From positions 545,824-609,823 of the forward strand of contig NW_019775602.1 in the NCBI RefSeq assembly GCF_001039355.2: a stretch of DNA of 64,000 nt, given 5' to 3'. Source of the DNA: Lingula anatina (lineage: Eukaryota > Brachiopoda > Lingulata > Lingulida > Lingulidae). The notes beneath the pieces are model-generated. The model had not been told where the DNA came from and did not search any database. It saw only the letters and a list, made by a program, of their open reading frames with translations. Position numbers and translations under genes: made by a program. Positions 1 through 11,600 of the stretch are shown one piece after another; within the stretch, counting starts at the first letter, position 1, and every line of letters starts with the position of its first letter.

Positions 1-516
1 TTGAGGATAATTAAAATTAAATGTTGAATTTGTAGTTTAATATAATGTATTTTTGCATCAGAATTGACAGTAGCCTATTTTGTGCATAGTTATTTCCTGT
101 TTTTTGTCTGTACATTTGACAGCTTTGCTGCCTTGTTTGTGATACCGTATTTTTATGTTATTGTTTTCATAAATGAAAATAATTTCAATATGCATATAAA
201 GTACCAGTTTACAATCTTTGTCAAAGAATGCAGGTATATTAGAAAACTTATAGAGTAAAACTGTGCGTTGAAGGTTTTGGAAGTTTTTCACACAAAGTTG
301 CCAGGACATACTGATTTATAACGGTTGATCAAAATTATTTATTATGGAGGACGGTATCTGCAAAAAAAAGCTGAAAAGCAACGCATTCAAAAATAAATGT
401 AAATTTACATCTGCGATACCGGCAAACAGCACGAAAAAACATTTCAATTCTTTTTAAACCTTGAATCTGCTACTGACTTTGATCCTTTTGCTGACCTTGC
501 ACCCTAATATTTCCAG
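1..516. other. Intron of gene A, no gene seen
   Basis: This AT-rich stretch ends in a good acceptor (ttccag at 511-516). Its short ORFs on both strands show no domain. The stretch at about 91-133 resembles 35052-35098 in gene B (both contain a form of cagctttgctg(c/t)ctt), so it may hold a small dispersed repeat or shared intron sequence. Confidence 0.5.
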
Positions 517-1662
517 TGCCTCCTACGACCACTCCAGCTCCGGCTTGCAGGGACGGGTGGTACATTAGAGATTTTACATGTTATAAGGTATGGTATTGTC
601 TAGATCCGGTCAGTTCACACTGTAAGTGAGTTGCAGGTAATGACCAAAATGATGGTAAAAGGGATACGGGGAAGGTGGCAGTAAAATATTGTATGGTTTT
701 ATGCAGATAGAGTATACTCGTTGATAATTGCAATTGCAGGCAATGGTTGTTTTACTTAATCGTCACAATTGGCTCTATGGTGTTTTTGTCCTTTTGTTTT
801 GTTAGAAGATAGCTCTTGATCATATGTTAAAAAGGACATATTATACTCTTTTATGCCGTTAGAATTGATATACTTCCTAAAGATGCATTTTAATACAGTT
901 ATACAGATTACAGTGAGTGTGAAAACATTGTTTAAATATAAGACACTATAAATGTAAATGACCCATGAATAGTACGTATGAAGTTACTTCATGTGCACGG
1001 TTCATTTAAACGTTATTGTCTGGTCCACGGGATGACCTTTGGTACGGTGTTCTGAGAGAGTCAAAATGAAAAAAATAATAATAATAAAATACGTACCACG
1101 TGTGAGGACGTATTTCAGGGCTTCTTCACGTCTGGCCAGTACATGAAATCATGGACAGAGGCACGAAGTTATTGCCGAGCTGAAGGAGGCGACCTGGCCA
1201 GTTTTCACAGCGACGAGGAGAGGAACTGGTTTATGAGTTCTATAGGATATTACTATAAGTAATCAATCACATTTTCATATATTTTGATTTACATTAAATT
1301 AACTTTTCTGAAGTTTATACGGCCAATATATAACATTGATCTTACATTCAAACAATTTTGAATATTTCCACCAGACTCCATGTGGCATAAGTGATTTGAT
1401 TTTCCCCTTTGCTCTACCAAATAACAGAAGGTGAAATGTATAAAGTACGATTTAGCGAGGAAAAATTCGCAATTATAGCTTTTATGATACATTGTCAATC
1501 TAAAGAATTTCTATGCATACAGAAACATATTTGTAGATACTCGGTGAATAAAAGAAACGTGTGGATTGGATACCATTTAGAAGAAGACAGCACAGGTAAG
1601 TGGACGATGTTAAATGATACTTTCTATATAATGTACCTTGAACTTCCAACTTCTGACATTTC

Positions 1663-1696
<34 letters not shown>

Positions 1697-2121
1697 GTAT
1701 TTAAAAATGGTTACATTAACTGTTTAAAGTTTGATAATGATTTACATTTTTGTAATTGATTACGATATATGTTTGGTAAGTTCTCAAAGTAATGCGCTCC
1801 AAGATTTTTGGACAAAATTTTCGCTGCTTTTGGAAAGCGTAAAATAGCATCTGAACATCTGTAGATTTAAAATGTTATCACATATCAGTCAATAAAAATC
1901 GTCTTCAGTATCTCACACGTGGTCCGACGGAACTAAGAGCAACTACACCAGCTGGGATGTGGGACAGCCAGACAACCACAACGGCCGCGAGAGGTGCGTC
2001 AGTTTCCACCCCCTCACAGGGAAATGGCGCGACGATGACTGCGCCACCGCCAGGGGATGGATATGCAAGGCACCATATGACGCCACCCCACTGCCTAGTA
2101 CAACCACACCGACAGGCACTG
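517..2121 (+). CDS. Gene A CTLD a (QPD type), counterpart of gene B CTLD 8
   Basis: Exons 517-587, 1119-1258, 1537-1595 and 1909-2121. A Pro/Thr linker is followed by CRDGWYIRDFTCYK, then SWTEARSYCRAEGGDLASFH, a VWIGY motif and TWSDGT. The sugar-site segment reads QPDNHNGRERC, then KWRDDDC and GWICK. QPD is the galactose-type triplet of this family, whereas gene B's matching domain has EPN. WND is replaced by WRD, so calcium binding is uncertain. The 140-nt and 59-nt exons have exactly the lengths of gene B exons 33339-33478 and 34689-34747. The last exon (213 nt) also carries the Thr/Pro linker, which gene B has in a separate exon. Confidence 0.85.
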
Positions 2122-5100
2122 GTAAGCACGATAAAGGCACACCCATGTATTGCTGTTATGTTGTAGCACTCTTTATAGACACCAAAGACCGTGATCATGA
2201 TCAAGAAGACAATTAAGAGCCAACATAATACCCCTTCCCTGAATCTTCGTACGGTACCGAAGACAAAGCCATCATAATCAATAAATATGTGGCATTTTAA
2301 ATCATTTAAATGATACAAATATTGCACCATACATTAAAAATGCGACGATAGCATTCGTGCACTTCGTCGTCACTGCGTAGAATATCACGTTTATTTATTT
2401 TGTCGTCATCAGAGAAAATTTCATTTATTTTGTTCGAATGGCTACAGCTGAAGGGGTTTTTTTTTAGTAGATAAGAGGCATATTCTTGCAATATGCAAAA
2501 CCCGATTTCGTAAATTATCCGTTTGATGCATATCAAAATGGCCATTAAATGGAGGTACCTTTCTTCCATCAATTCCATTAAATTGCGCCTAACATTGCAC
2601 ATTTTCTGGCGACCCTTTCAACATTATTTCACATGGTCATAGTAGTTTAATGAATTTTCATTTTTTTTTTTCATTTCATCGCTTTTTTTTTAGACACAGC
2701 TATTTGCGGAGACAAGTGGAGGTCCTTTGGAGACCACTGTTACTTCTATGGCGATTACACAGACAGTTCCCACAGCAAATCCTGGTTCGATTCCCGCCAG
2801 TGGTGTCTTGAGAACGCTGGTGATTTACTGAGTATTCACAACCCAGGAGAGGCGAACTTCATCACCACTTTGATCAGCAAAAGTGCTCATCTTAAGTTAT
2901 GGATTGGAGCCAGCGATTTTAATCTCCAGGGATATGCGTATGGGATCCTGTCTTATTTCTTCATCATACAAATGTATTTTGAAATTTTCATGGATATCTT
3001 TCATAAATGTAGGCTGTTTTTGTTGTCTTAATGCTGGATTCGTGAGAAAAGCTTGGGCCTCTGGTTTAAATAAATAGCGTAAAAGTAGTTACTGATTGTT
3101 GTTTCATTGTTATTGTATATAATTTAGCTATTTATTTTATTATTTTTTTCTTTATTTGGTCATTTCTTACCAGAAGCATACACACCTTTACCTCCAATGT
3201 TCCAGGTGGACAGATGGCACCCCGATGAATTATGTGAATTGGGCTAAAAACGAACCCAACTCTCAATACGGGGATGAGAGATGTGTTAGTATATATACAG
3301 GAAAAGATACCTCACAGGCCGGTAAGTGGCGTTTCACTTGAAATCCATAAAATAGAAATTAAGAAGAATGGCTTTAACTTATTTTGTTCCTGGCTCTGAG
3401 TAGGACAAGCTATTTCGTGGAACGTGGCCAGGAGTAGATAGAACGGTTTATCTTTTGCAAAACGCATGAGAGGGGGAGTGGTGAAAGTAATAAAACTACC
3501 CGTAGCTTCTTGAATTAATTTGACCAGGGTAAATAACGTTTTTCAACTTGAGGCCTGCCCCCCCCCCCTCAAATCCTCTAGTAATTATTTAGCTGTCGAA
3601 GTCTATGTAATATGTTATCTGTTCTGGTGATGTTTTCAGGAATGTTCAATGATGAAAACTGTGGTAACTCACTGCCTTTTATCTGCAAGAAACACAAAGA
3701 CAGCAGCACCCCAGTGACATTACCAACAACGCCCTCAGTGCAGGGGTATTGTCCACTCGGTTTTGAGGGCATAGGTCTGTATACCTATTTCCATTTTTGA
3801 TATCAATAACAAGAAAGAAAATAAAAAATCTTTTTTTCTGTTTCCTCAGACTGACATCGTGATTTTGCATCCTGAAATCTGCATTTCACTACTGGCTTAA
3901 ATACTATAAAAGCATCTGTGTGACTTCCGATTCTGAGGAAACATTTAAAGAGATAATGACTGTTCGTTTTGGTCAAAAAATGAATTTTCCTGGAGTAAAT
4001 AGCAATTTTCCCATACTTACTGATGGTTAATGAATCCATTTCTACATTCAAATTTGGTCCCTTTTTTCTAAAAAGTTTTTTTTTTTTGTTATAATCTCTT
4101 AAGAAATTATCACAGCGTGATAGCCATCTATAGAGGTCACGTGGTCCGATGACAAGCTCAGATATCAGAATAATAGCTATAACTGCCGTTTTTGTGTTAA
4201 AACAGAATATATTATATTTCTGAGTTGTTTACAATGTTTTTATTGTGAAATATGGATCTCACACGAAGAGTTATTATCCCTTTAATGATTTGCGTGCTAT
4301 TTTTTTTTTTTTTATGTAGGCCCTAAATGCTGTTTTCGTTGCCTTTGATTTTCTTAAAGTAAAATAGAAATGAAAATATAAAAATATCACACATTTATGC
4401 CTGGCAGGTAACAGGTGCTATAAGTTTATTGGTGAGGTGGCTACGGACCGGAAGAATTGGGCAGATGCCAAAGTAGCATGCGCAGCGTTGGGAAACCAAT
4501 ATTCATTCGCCAGTATAACCAACCCCGTGGAACAGGGTAAGTAGAAGGCAAAGTATGACGTCAAATTCACGCAATTCTGAACCATATATCAAATGTAACA
4601 ATATCATTACTCTTTTGGCGATTTTCCTTAAATATTTGTGATATAATGAGCAATGTAAGATGTAGATGGTACATGTATACGCATTTGTCGTATCTTAATT
4701 AATTACATGCTTTGCATTATTTTCATTTGCGGGAAAGAGAGGTATCAGCTCACTGCATTCGCTGCAAAACGTAACTCTAGCCAACATAACAAAGTTTCAG
4801 CCCATTATCTGTTGCTCTTTTTACATTTGCTTTTTTATTGCAGCTTTTATAACTAGTAAACTACAGGTGAAAGAGACAGATTACTGGATAGGACTGAGTG
4901 ATTATTACAGAATGCATTTCTTTACTTGGCAAACGAACGAAGAGTTGGAATACACCAACTGGGATGATAACGAGCCGGCTGCAGCCTGGAGTGTATGTTG
5001 GCTTTTTCTCAGTGCATGCTATTGTTTTAGTAATGCCAGCTTTAAAAAAAGTCAGGGTTCTCTTTATTCTTTTAAGAATTAAATTTCTATTCTCCTGTCA

Positions 5101-7931
5101 GAAGACTTGTTTTTACGAAATTTCCACAATGCTGTGTCTATGTGACAGGAATGGTAGCCCGTATGTGATCAATATGTCAGCACTTTGTACATTTATGTCA
5201 TATACATACCTAGGGATGTTATATGACCGTGGCGATATGATGATCACTGAAGCCTGTCCATTTAGGCAAGCTTCAGTGAAGATCGAGGGCAACCTCGAGC
5301 CGCTACCCAAAAATGTCTCGCTTCACTCGACATTTCTGCGTAGCGACTCTCGGAAAACTCGGATTTAACCTCGATGTAGTCTAGAATTCGAGGTCTCTTA
5401 CCTTAAATGCTGAAAGCCAAAGACAGAGTGATCGTGTGACCTTCTTGGCATCAAGAGAATAGTGACGTTGCTTGCGTTATATACCTACCAATAGACAAAT
5501 TTAAAATCTCTCACGCTCTTAAAAAAATTAGCATAAACTTTTCACGTTTAACAATAATTATTTATCATTTTATTACACTAAGTCATATCATATGGGTATG
5601 GTTTGAAAACGGGAATTAGTTTATATTTAAGCCACACGTGCATACAAATCATTTGTAAATCTATAACTTTTTAACGAGGGTTGTGTTATTTACCTTTTGT
5701 TTTTAAACTGTTCATTCTTCCTCTTTATCAGATATATCGGTAAAAGTCAAATGTATTCCCCTTTAGCACATGAATGCTCTGAAAACCAGCACATGTATAT
5801 TCCGAAACCGCCTCGTAGTAAAAAAATGTCACCAAAACGTACAATTATTACTCCTATGGACTTGAAATAAACATCCGTTTGTATTTGACTATATTCCGTA
5901 ACCGCCTCGTCGTCAGAAATGACAATAAAAAACTAGAATTATTACTCCAGGTGAACTTGTAATTAACATCCGTCGATTTTGACCATATTCCGAAACTGCC
6001 TCGTTGTCACAAAAATATCACCAAAAAGTAAATTTCTTTCTCCTTTGCACTTGTGAAAAATTAGTTTGGCTATATTCCGGTCCGACGCTCCTTTTTTATC
6101 TGAAATGTCACTAAAAAGTAGAGGTTTTGCCTTGGGACCTTGTTTCCGCAGCAGTCCCAGCTAGGTGTGTCTCAGCTGAGACGTGCATGGTCAGTGTCGA
6201 CGGTTGATTAAATACTTCTCAAGCCAGCTGAACGTCCACGACAAGTGTTTAGTAAAAATTGACCAAATTGGTCAGACATTACGTAAGAATTTTGCGGGAG
6301 GTGACCAGCGCACGTGAACGAGTTTATTCCGTATAACATCTCTATCTAGAGCGTGATATAGGGTCACTTTATTCGGTTTTAGGGGTGTTTTAGGATGAAA
6401 TGACTGTATTTTTCTCGGTATGTATGTCAAATAATACACTGTCACCCTCTCGCGATATATGCCATGAACACCTCTCGCTGACGCTCGAGGTGTTATGGCA
6501 TATATCCCTCGGGTGACAGTGTATTATCTCACACATATACCCTCTATGCTAACTCCGATACTTCCAGGTAACTTCCAACCTGTACTTATGATAGTGGACT
6601 ACCATTCCGGTCACAATGGGTGTTTCACTTAATAAATAACAATATGGGTATCGTCCGGCACACAACATATACTTTTAGAGACATTTGTATAGGCATCCCT
6701 TTTGCTGTAGCATTTGTTAGATTTTTTTTCTGTTTTGTTATTAGTTTATGCACTTGTTGTCAAGAAATCTAAGGTACTGCAACAAACGCATCGTGCGTTA
6801 CAATTCATATTTTGTTTTAAGGCTTACGAGTAAGTATTATCTACAAGTTTTGCGAGTAAGTATTATCTATTTTCAAGTTTAACAGCGAGGACTGTGTAAA
6901 AGTGAGTTCTGCTCTGAACACCCTAGGGAAGTGGGCCGACGTTAAATGCTCCACAGTGCTGGGATATATCTGCCAAACATGGAAAGGTAATTTGACCGTA
7001 CATGTCGGGTGCACTAAAATAAAAAATGAAAAAATTCACAACCTGCCCAGAAAAATGTTCAATTTCCCAAAAACAATTGCCCATAATTGTTTCAAGGAAA
7101 TTGCATTTGGTGTTACTGTGATAAACAAAGGATATGATTTAAAAGCTATTTGATATCCACTGCAAAAACAAGTCCAAAAACGCCCGTCTATAACTGCGCA
7201 CGTTCTTGTACGATCGCCGTCCTCTTGCCTTTGAAGTAAATGTCTGTGTAATACAGAACACCAGACACATGCCCAGTAGTACGCTTTTCACTGAAATATA
7301 CAATTTATAAAGCTCATAATTAGTACCAGTATAAGTAATTTGAAACGGAGAGAACTGAAAACGTGCGTTTTTTAAAAGTAGGCAACTCTTTATTACCTGA
7401 TAATTAGTATTATATTAAACTCGCACAACAAAGACTTCAGAAATATGTCTTCCAGATCCCAGTATTTCGACCCCATGGACCACGCCGCCAGCACCTACCT
7501 CAAGCGTATGTAAGCCTGATTACTATTCTTTTGATGGCAAGACGTGTTACAAACTCTACCTTATGGAGAAAACGTGGCAAGAAGCCCAAGAACAGTGTGT
7601 TAATGACGGTGCTTTCTTGCCTTATGTGGCCGACGCGGTAATTGAGGCAAACTTGCTCGTCGCCATGATGCTGACTGGAAACAGACCTATTTGGATTGGA
7701 CTGAGAGATATGGGTTGGGTGAGTTAATTCTAATGAATAACATACCTATATGATCTTGGCAGTGGGATGTGGATTGGGCAAGTTGATATTTATGTACGTA
7801 CCATAGCTCTAAATGAATATTTCTGAGACATTTGCGATGGAGAAATCTTTTTCGACCGGTGTTTTCCTATGTTCAGTAAAATCGGACGTATTCGTAAAAA
7901 AGCTTATCTCATGCCACTTAAAACTTTTACC

Positions 7932-7993
<62 letters not shown>

Positions 7994-10667
7994 NAGACCT
8001 TTTCTTTAAGTTAATAGGAAATTTCATTAGCTGCATTAGTTTTGGACTTTTTCGTTAATATCCAAGATCCCTTAATTCAATCACAAGCACACTAATATCG
8101 TGTTACATTCAAATTTACCGGGTTGGAATTTAAAAACGAGAGCCCTTTATCTTTTTTACGAAGGAGTCTTACAAATGGGTAAACGACTGGCCAATGACGT
8201 ACACTAATTGGGATGAAAACGAACCCAAAGTTGGAGGAGAGGTGACCTGTGTTATTATGAACTCGGCGGGATCATGGAGGAATCTGAACTGTATGAAGCC
8301 ACAACATTTCGTCTGTATGACCACTACCGGTAAGCGAATGAACTGTATAAATTGCATTAACTTACGACAATTTTTGTGGAACTTCTCGGTATCTAGATCG
8401 AAGTCTTTATGTATCATTTTGAAATAGACCTTCTGAAGTGCCGTGAGTAAAATTTTCACCTTATCCTTTCGTCTGACCGTGTATGGTTTCCATTCTGTTT
8501 AAAGTAGTTACAATTTCATTATTCTTGTGCGTAGTGAACCGCACCACTTTCCTGTACGTGCTTTTCCTTTATTCGTTTATTTCTGAATAGAAATTTAATA
8601 TTGATTTATATAATTATGGAACACCCGCTTAGTTCCGTGTGTTTACTTTGTGTAATTCTATGGGTATGTTTGGTAAAGAAGGGTGATGAACCACTATCAG
8701 AGCAGTCAGCGCATGCTATTTAGTTCTCTATTTCTTTTTAAGTTTTCTATTTGTTTTTTATCTTCATCTTTTACAATTCTTTTTGTATTTGCTTTCAGAA
8801 ACGCCCACCTCACCAACAGAGCCGGCCCCGGGGTGGTGCCCCCCAGGGGATGAATGGTTGGAATACGGCGCCTATTGCTTCTATCCCAACTCAGAGGCAT
8901 TTAAAAACTGGGCTGAGGCAAGCTTTGAATGCTACAAGAAAGGTAGCCAACTTGCTTCCTTTGCCAGCCAGGATGAAATCGATTTTATTCTACGGAGCAT
9001 AAAGAACGAATACAGACCGAATAATATGTGGATCGGACTATTGAAAAGGAGAAACGGTAGGCAATTATGCTGTTTGTTTACCATTGAAATTTGACATGTA
9101 ACAATCACATTAAATCGAAAACCTTGCAGTGGGTATTGTATAACCAAAAATAAGGTAACATACAGAGAGTGAAATTAGGGTAAATGCGTTTTTACATAGC
9201 TCATTCTGTATCTTGAGGAGCTTGGAGAATATGACGTGCGTCATGCAAAATTGCAGTGTCATCATTCAAAAGTTTCAATATATAAACGGTCATCAGTCAA
9301 ACTAATGAGAACAATATAGACTAGAGTAATTAGTTATTTTATATAACATCGAAGTGAAGAAAAGCACAAATGTATACATGCAGCAAGCATTGGTACCCAT
9401 GTTCTAACTGATCTTCATCTAGATACCTTCAAATGGTTTGACGGCACATCTCTGAGTTTCACTTATTGGGGCGAAGGAGAGCCAAGTAACTCTGGAAACG
9501 AAGAGAATTGCGTGGAACTTTTGGCGGACTCGGGGAAGTGGAATGACAACCGATGTGACAGGAGCAAGGGGTTTATTTGTAAAATGAACAAAAGTAAGCT
9601 CTGGTTAGTTATCAAGTTGAATATTATACTCTGAAACAATACGCGTATTGATCTGTAAAAACTTCTTACATTTAGCCCAGATCTTTTTATTTCAAGTAAT
9701 GTTTTTCAAAACTGAAAAGGCTTTTTCTAAAATGCAAAAAAAAGCGGGTTTTGTTCCGTTTTCACAGTAAAAGAAGGATTAGAGTATAACCGGCCCTTGA
9801 TGTTGTCGTTGCAGTAATGCCGACCTCCGCAGAGGCTAGTTCACCCAGAACAAAATCAATGTCTCATCTACCGCAATCAACGCAGTCTGTTGGCACTGTG
9901 AGGCCTGCTGAGCCAGCAGAGCGAGGCTCCGCGAGAAAGATAAAAGATAACGCCAGTGGTAAGATAAAAGTGATTACAGGAACTTTTAGGCGGTGGACAT
10001 TGGGAAAGAAATGAGAATTTTATAATACGGCAGCCCAGCAAACTATATCACTCTGACAGAACAGTAACATAGGGCAACCTTACACAAAACATATTTCTGT
10101 ATCAGTAGTATTTTCAGATAGTTGAACTCTGCAGATGGGGGAAACCTAGATTAACTAGGCGAGGATATGATGTGTAACCTAAACTGGTGGTCTAGTTTTC
10201 TAACAAAGATAAAGTATTTCATATCATTACAAATGTTAAACCCCTTTTGTATTCCCAAATGCACCTTCAAAAAATTTGAGTGACCCGTGTACCATGTCCA
10301 GTATATATAAATGGACCAGCGTATACATAATGATGAAATTTATGAGTCACAGATCGACTTTCATCACCAGCTTATAAATTGCTTAAATGATTTTGCAAAG
10401 AAACGTCATTTTAAATGTACTCCTTTGTCTTCTCCAGGTGATGTCTTAACAGGCGGTAACATAGCTGGTCTAGTTGTCCTCTGCGTCATCATCGCAGCCC
10501 TTCTTGTGACCATAGGTGGCATAGTGCTTAAGCGACACCGTTCCTCTTTCTCTGTGGCCGACATTACTTACGTGACACGTGACGCTGATAAAGCCGAGGA
10601 CAGATCTAGTAGTATTGAGAACCCGATGTACGATATGTTTGATTTCGAGGAGTCGGTGAAGTTATAA
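517..10667 (+). CDS. Gene A: membrane-anchored multi-CTLD receptor, 5' partial (mannose-receptor-like)
   Basis: Sixteen exons with consistent phase encode 864 residues up to the stop: 517-587, 1119-1258, 1537-1595, 1909-2121, 2694-2937, 3206-3321, 3640-3774, 4408-4536, 4844-4992, 6878-6986, 7456-7718, 8164-8329, 8799-9056, 9423-9593, 9815-9958 and 10438-10667. They give five C-type lectin-like domains, a Ser/Thr/Pro stalk, one membrane helix and a cytoplasmic tail. This is a type I cell-surface receptor, plausibly endocytic or innate immune; that role is inferred from the mannose receptor family and the tail motifs. The first visible exon starts inside an open codon, so the signal peptide and probably more CTLDs lie left of the window. 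Gene B (13622-45522) is its tandem paralogue. Gene A exons look richer in GC than those of gene B. Acceptors at 6878 and 8164 are AAG, less common than CAG or TAG, but phase and domain continuity support them. Confidence 0.88.
1663..1692. repeat. (TG)n microsatellite
   Basis: A run of TG dinucleotides lies in the intron after exon 1537-1595. Confidence 0.9.
2694..3774 (+). CDS. Gene A CTLD b (EPN type), counterpart of gene B CTLD 9
   Basis: Exons 2694-2937, 3206-3321 and 3640-3774. It opens with CGDKWRSFGDHCYFYG and continues with SWFDSRQWCLENAGDLLSIH, LWIGASD, AWTDGTPMNYVNW, NEPNSQYGDERC, MFNDENC and FICKK. EPN is present, but the WND triplet reads FND. The 244-nt exon corresponds to two gene B exons (170 and 71 nt), so an intron is absent here. 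The donor of that exon sits at GGATATGC|gtatgg. The third exon is 135 nt, identical in length to its gene B partner, and carries the linker to the next domain. Confidence 0.85.
3750..6986 (+). CDS. Gene A CTLD c, degenerate sugar site, counterpart of gene B CTLD 10
   Basis: Begins inside exon 3640-3774 and continues in 4408-4536, 4844-4992 and 6878-6986. Motifs in order are CPLGFEGIGNRCYKF, NWADAKVACAALG, YWIGLSDYY, YTNWDDNEPAAAW, SEDCVKVSS, KWADVKC and GYICQTWK. EPN has become EPA and WND has become WAD, so canonical mannose binding is unlikely. The intron 4993-6877 is long and repeat-filled. The last acceptor is AAG (tttcaag|TTT); the alternative aacag acceptor seven bases downstream breaks the frame. 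The 129-nt exon matches gene B exon 38316-38444 in length. Confidence 0.82.
5244..5279. repeat. Short perfect inverted repeat
   Basis: TCACTGAAGC (5244-5253) pairs with GCTTCAGTGA (5270-5279). It lies in a GC-richer island of the long intron 4993-6877 that has further CGAG-type palindromes up to about 5390. It may be part of a decayed mobile element. Confidence 0.6.
5796..6160. repeat. Minisatellite, about 94-bp unit, four degenerate copies
   Basis: Each unit starts with (t/c)atattccg followed by a GCCTCGT-type stretch, then (a)aatgtcac and ATTACTCC-like segments. Unit starts are near 5796, 5890, 5984 and 6071, so spacings are 94, 94 and 87 bp. It lies in the intron between the two halves of gene A CTLD c. 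Confidence 0.75.
6431..6527. repeat. Near-perfect hairpin, arms about 42 bp
   Basis: The left arm (6431-6474) begins ataatacactgtcaccc. The right arm (6487-6527) ends gggtgacagtgtattat and is its near-exact reverse complement, with a small GC-rich loop around 6475-6486. This looks like a palindromic MITE or the end of a larger element. Confidence 0.8.
7456..8329 (+). CDS. Gene A CTLD d, degenerate, counterpart of gene B CTLD 11
   Basis: Exons 7456-7718 and 8164-8329. A Pro/Thr/Ser linker leads to CKPDYYSFDGKTCYKLY, then TWQEAQEQCVNDGAFLPYV, IWIGLRDMGW, YKWVNDWPMTYTNWDENEP, GSWRNLNC and FVCM. The EPN position reads EPK and WND reads WRN, so the calcium site is probably lost. Gene B splits the first exon in two (131 and 135 nt against 263 nt here). 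The intron contains a long TA repeat with the only N of the window. Confidence 0.82.
7936..7996. repeat. (TA)n tract with an assembly N
   Basis: A run of about 58 bases of TA contains the single undetermined base of the window at 7994. The true length of the tract is uncertain. Confidence 0.9.
8799..9593 (+). CDS. Gene A CTLD e, membrane-proximal, counterpart of gene B CTLD 12
   Basis: Exons 8799-9056 and 9423-9593. Motifs are TPTSPTEPAPGWCPPGDEW, YCFYPN, NWAEASFECYKKGSQLASFA, MWIGLLKRRN, FKWFDGTSLSFTYWGEGEPS, EENCVEL, KWNDNRC and GFICKMNK. WND is intact and EPN reads EPS. It matches gene B CTLD 12 closely, for example NWAEAS.LCYKKGGQLAS in that domain. Exon lengths are 258 and 171 nt against 261 and 183 nt. 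Confidence 0.86.
9815..10667 (+). CDS. Gene A stalk, membrane helix and cytoplasmic tail
   Basis: Exon 9815-9958 encodes a Ser/Thr/Pro/Arg-rich stalk. Exon 10438-10667 encodes a hydrophobic helix (about GGNIAGLVVLCVIIAALLVT and on to GGIVL), a basic stop-transfer KRHR, and a tail of about 45 residues ending at TAA 10665-10667. The tail contains ITYV and an IENPMYDMF segment, which combines an NPxY motif with a YxxF pattern. Both are known adaptor-binding internalisation signals in other receptors; use here is inferred. Confidence 0.85.
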
Positions 10668-10814
10668 CGTTACAGTCATGAGATACCGGAACTGCCAGTA
10701 CACACTGATGTTTTCTTTTATGGAAACAATTTTTGTTGTTGTGTTTGTTATGGATGGGGTTGGAAAATGTGTCAAAATTAGAATTTGATTTAGATTGGAT
10801 TGGAATTCTAAAGC

Positions 10815-10985
10815 CTCAGGCCCGTAGCCAGCAATTTCAAAGAGGGATCCTTTATCTGGAAAAGTGGACTTTTTACTATGAAACCTTCATGTATCTAGAT
10901 CAAGTTTTACCCAGAGCAGACCTTTTCCCGGCATATGGAGCGGTTTTTTCAACCCCCCCCCCCAACCCCGCTTGGCTGTTTTCAA
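10815..10985 (+). repeat. Dispersed repeat, family copy 1
   Basis: Contains a gaaaccttcatgtatctaga core, then gttttacccag and a poly-C run followed by aaccccgcttggc. The same order recurs at 22776-22915 and 63590-63690. Probably the end of an interspersed retroelement or SINE-like family. Confidence 0.55.
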
Positions 10986-11264
10986 AGACAATATACATGT
11001 ACGAATCTTCAATATTAAGTAAATGTGGTCGATTTATATGAAAATATTGACATTGTACCTGAATTTCTTTCTCAAAAACAGGAAAAGTGATTAAAAAGAG
11101 CAATATCCCTACAGTAAACCAAATGTATGATTTTCTCAACCTGAAGGTTAAAAGCATTGTGAAGCTGTGTCCACACCACTGCTAATTTAGAAAAGAAGGT
11201 CAGATACTGAAACAACATCTCGCGTTTTTTTAAACATTTTTTTTTTCTATTTTTCTGTTTAAAT

Positions 11265-11600
11265 CAAAAGTCGTTATGGTTCTTTTCGTGTTTGGCAATC
11301 CCGGGTTTACATGCATATTTTTGTGACAATTCAATTATAATTAGATTTTTCCTTTTTTGTTTTTTGTTTCTTTTGTTTTATTTTGCAACCAAACGCCGTT
11401 ATAGTTGTTTTTTGTGTATAAACGAACCTGACTCGCAATCCAAGATCTACAATTTTGTTTACACCAAAAGTTTTCATCTTATCGATTTTATTTTTATTTT
11501 TCATTGTCTTTTTTTCAATCAAATGTCTCGATGGTTGTTTTCGTGTGTTCTCGTACCAGTCCCGCTAACCCAGATTCACATGTTTATTTGCAACAGTTAT
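11265..11600. repeat. Degenerate tandem repeat, period about 125 bp, three copies
   Basis: Copies start near 11265 (aatcaaaagtcgttatggtt), 11387 (aaccaaacgccgttatagtt) and 11517 (aatcaaatgtctcgatggtt). Each is followed by a T-rich stretch and a segment like gcaatcccgggtttacatg. Confidence 0.55.

Noticed and set aside
1905-2330. 141-residue minus-strand ORF
   Set aside because: It is a shadow of gene A exon 1909-2121; the plus frame gives clear CTLD motifs.
6885-6986. Acceptor aacag at 6880-6884 for the last exon of CTLD c
   Set aside because: It would put the exon out of phase with the AGT|gtatgt donor at 4993; AAG at 6875-6877 keeps the frame.
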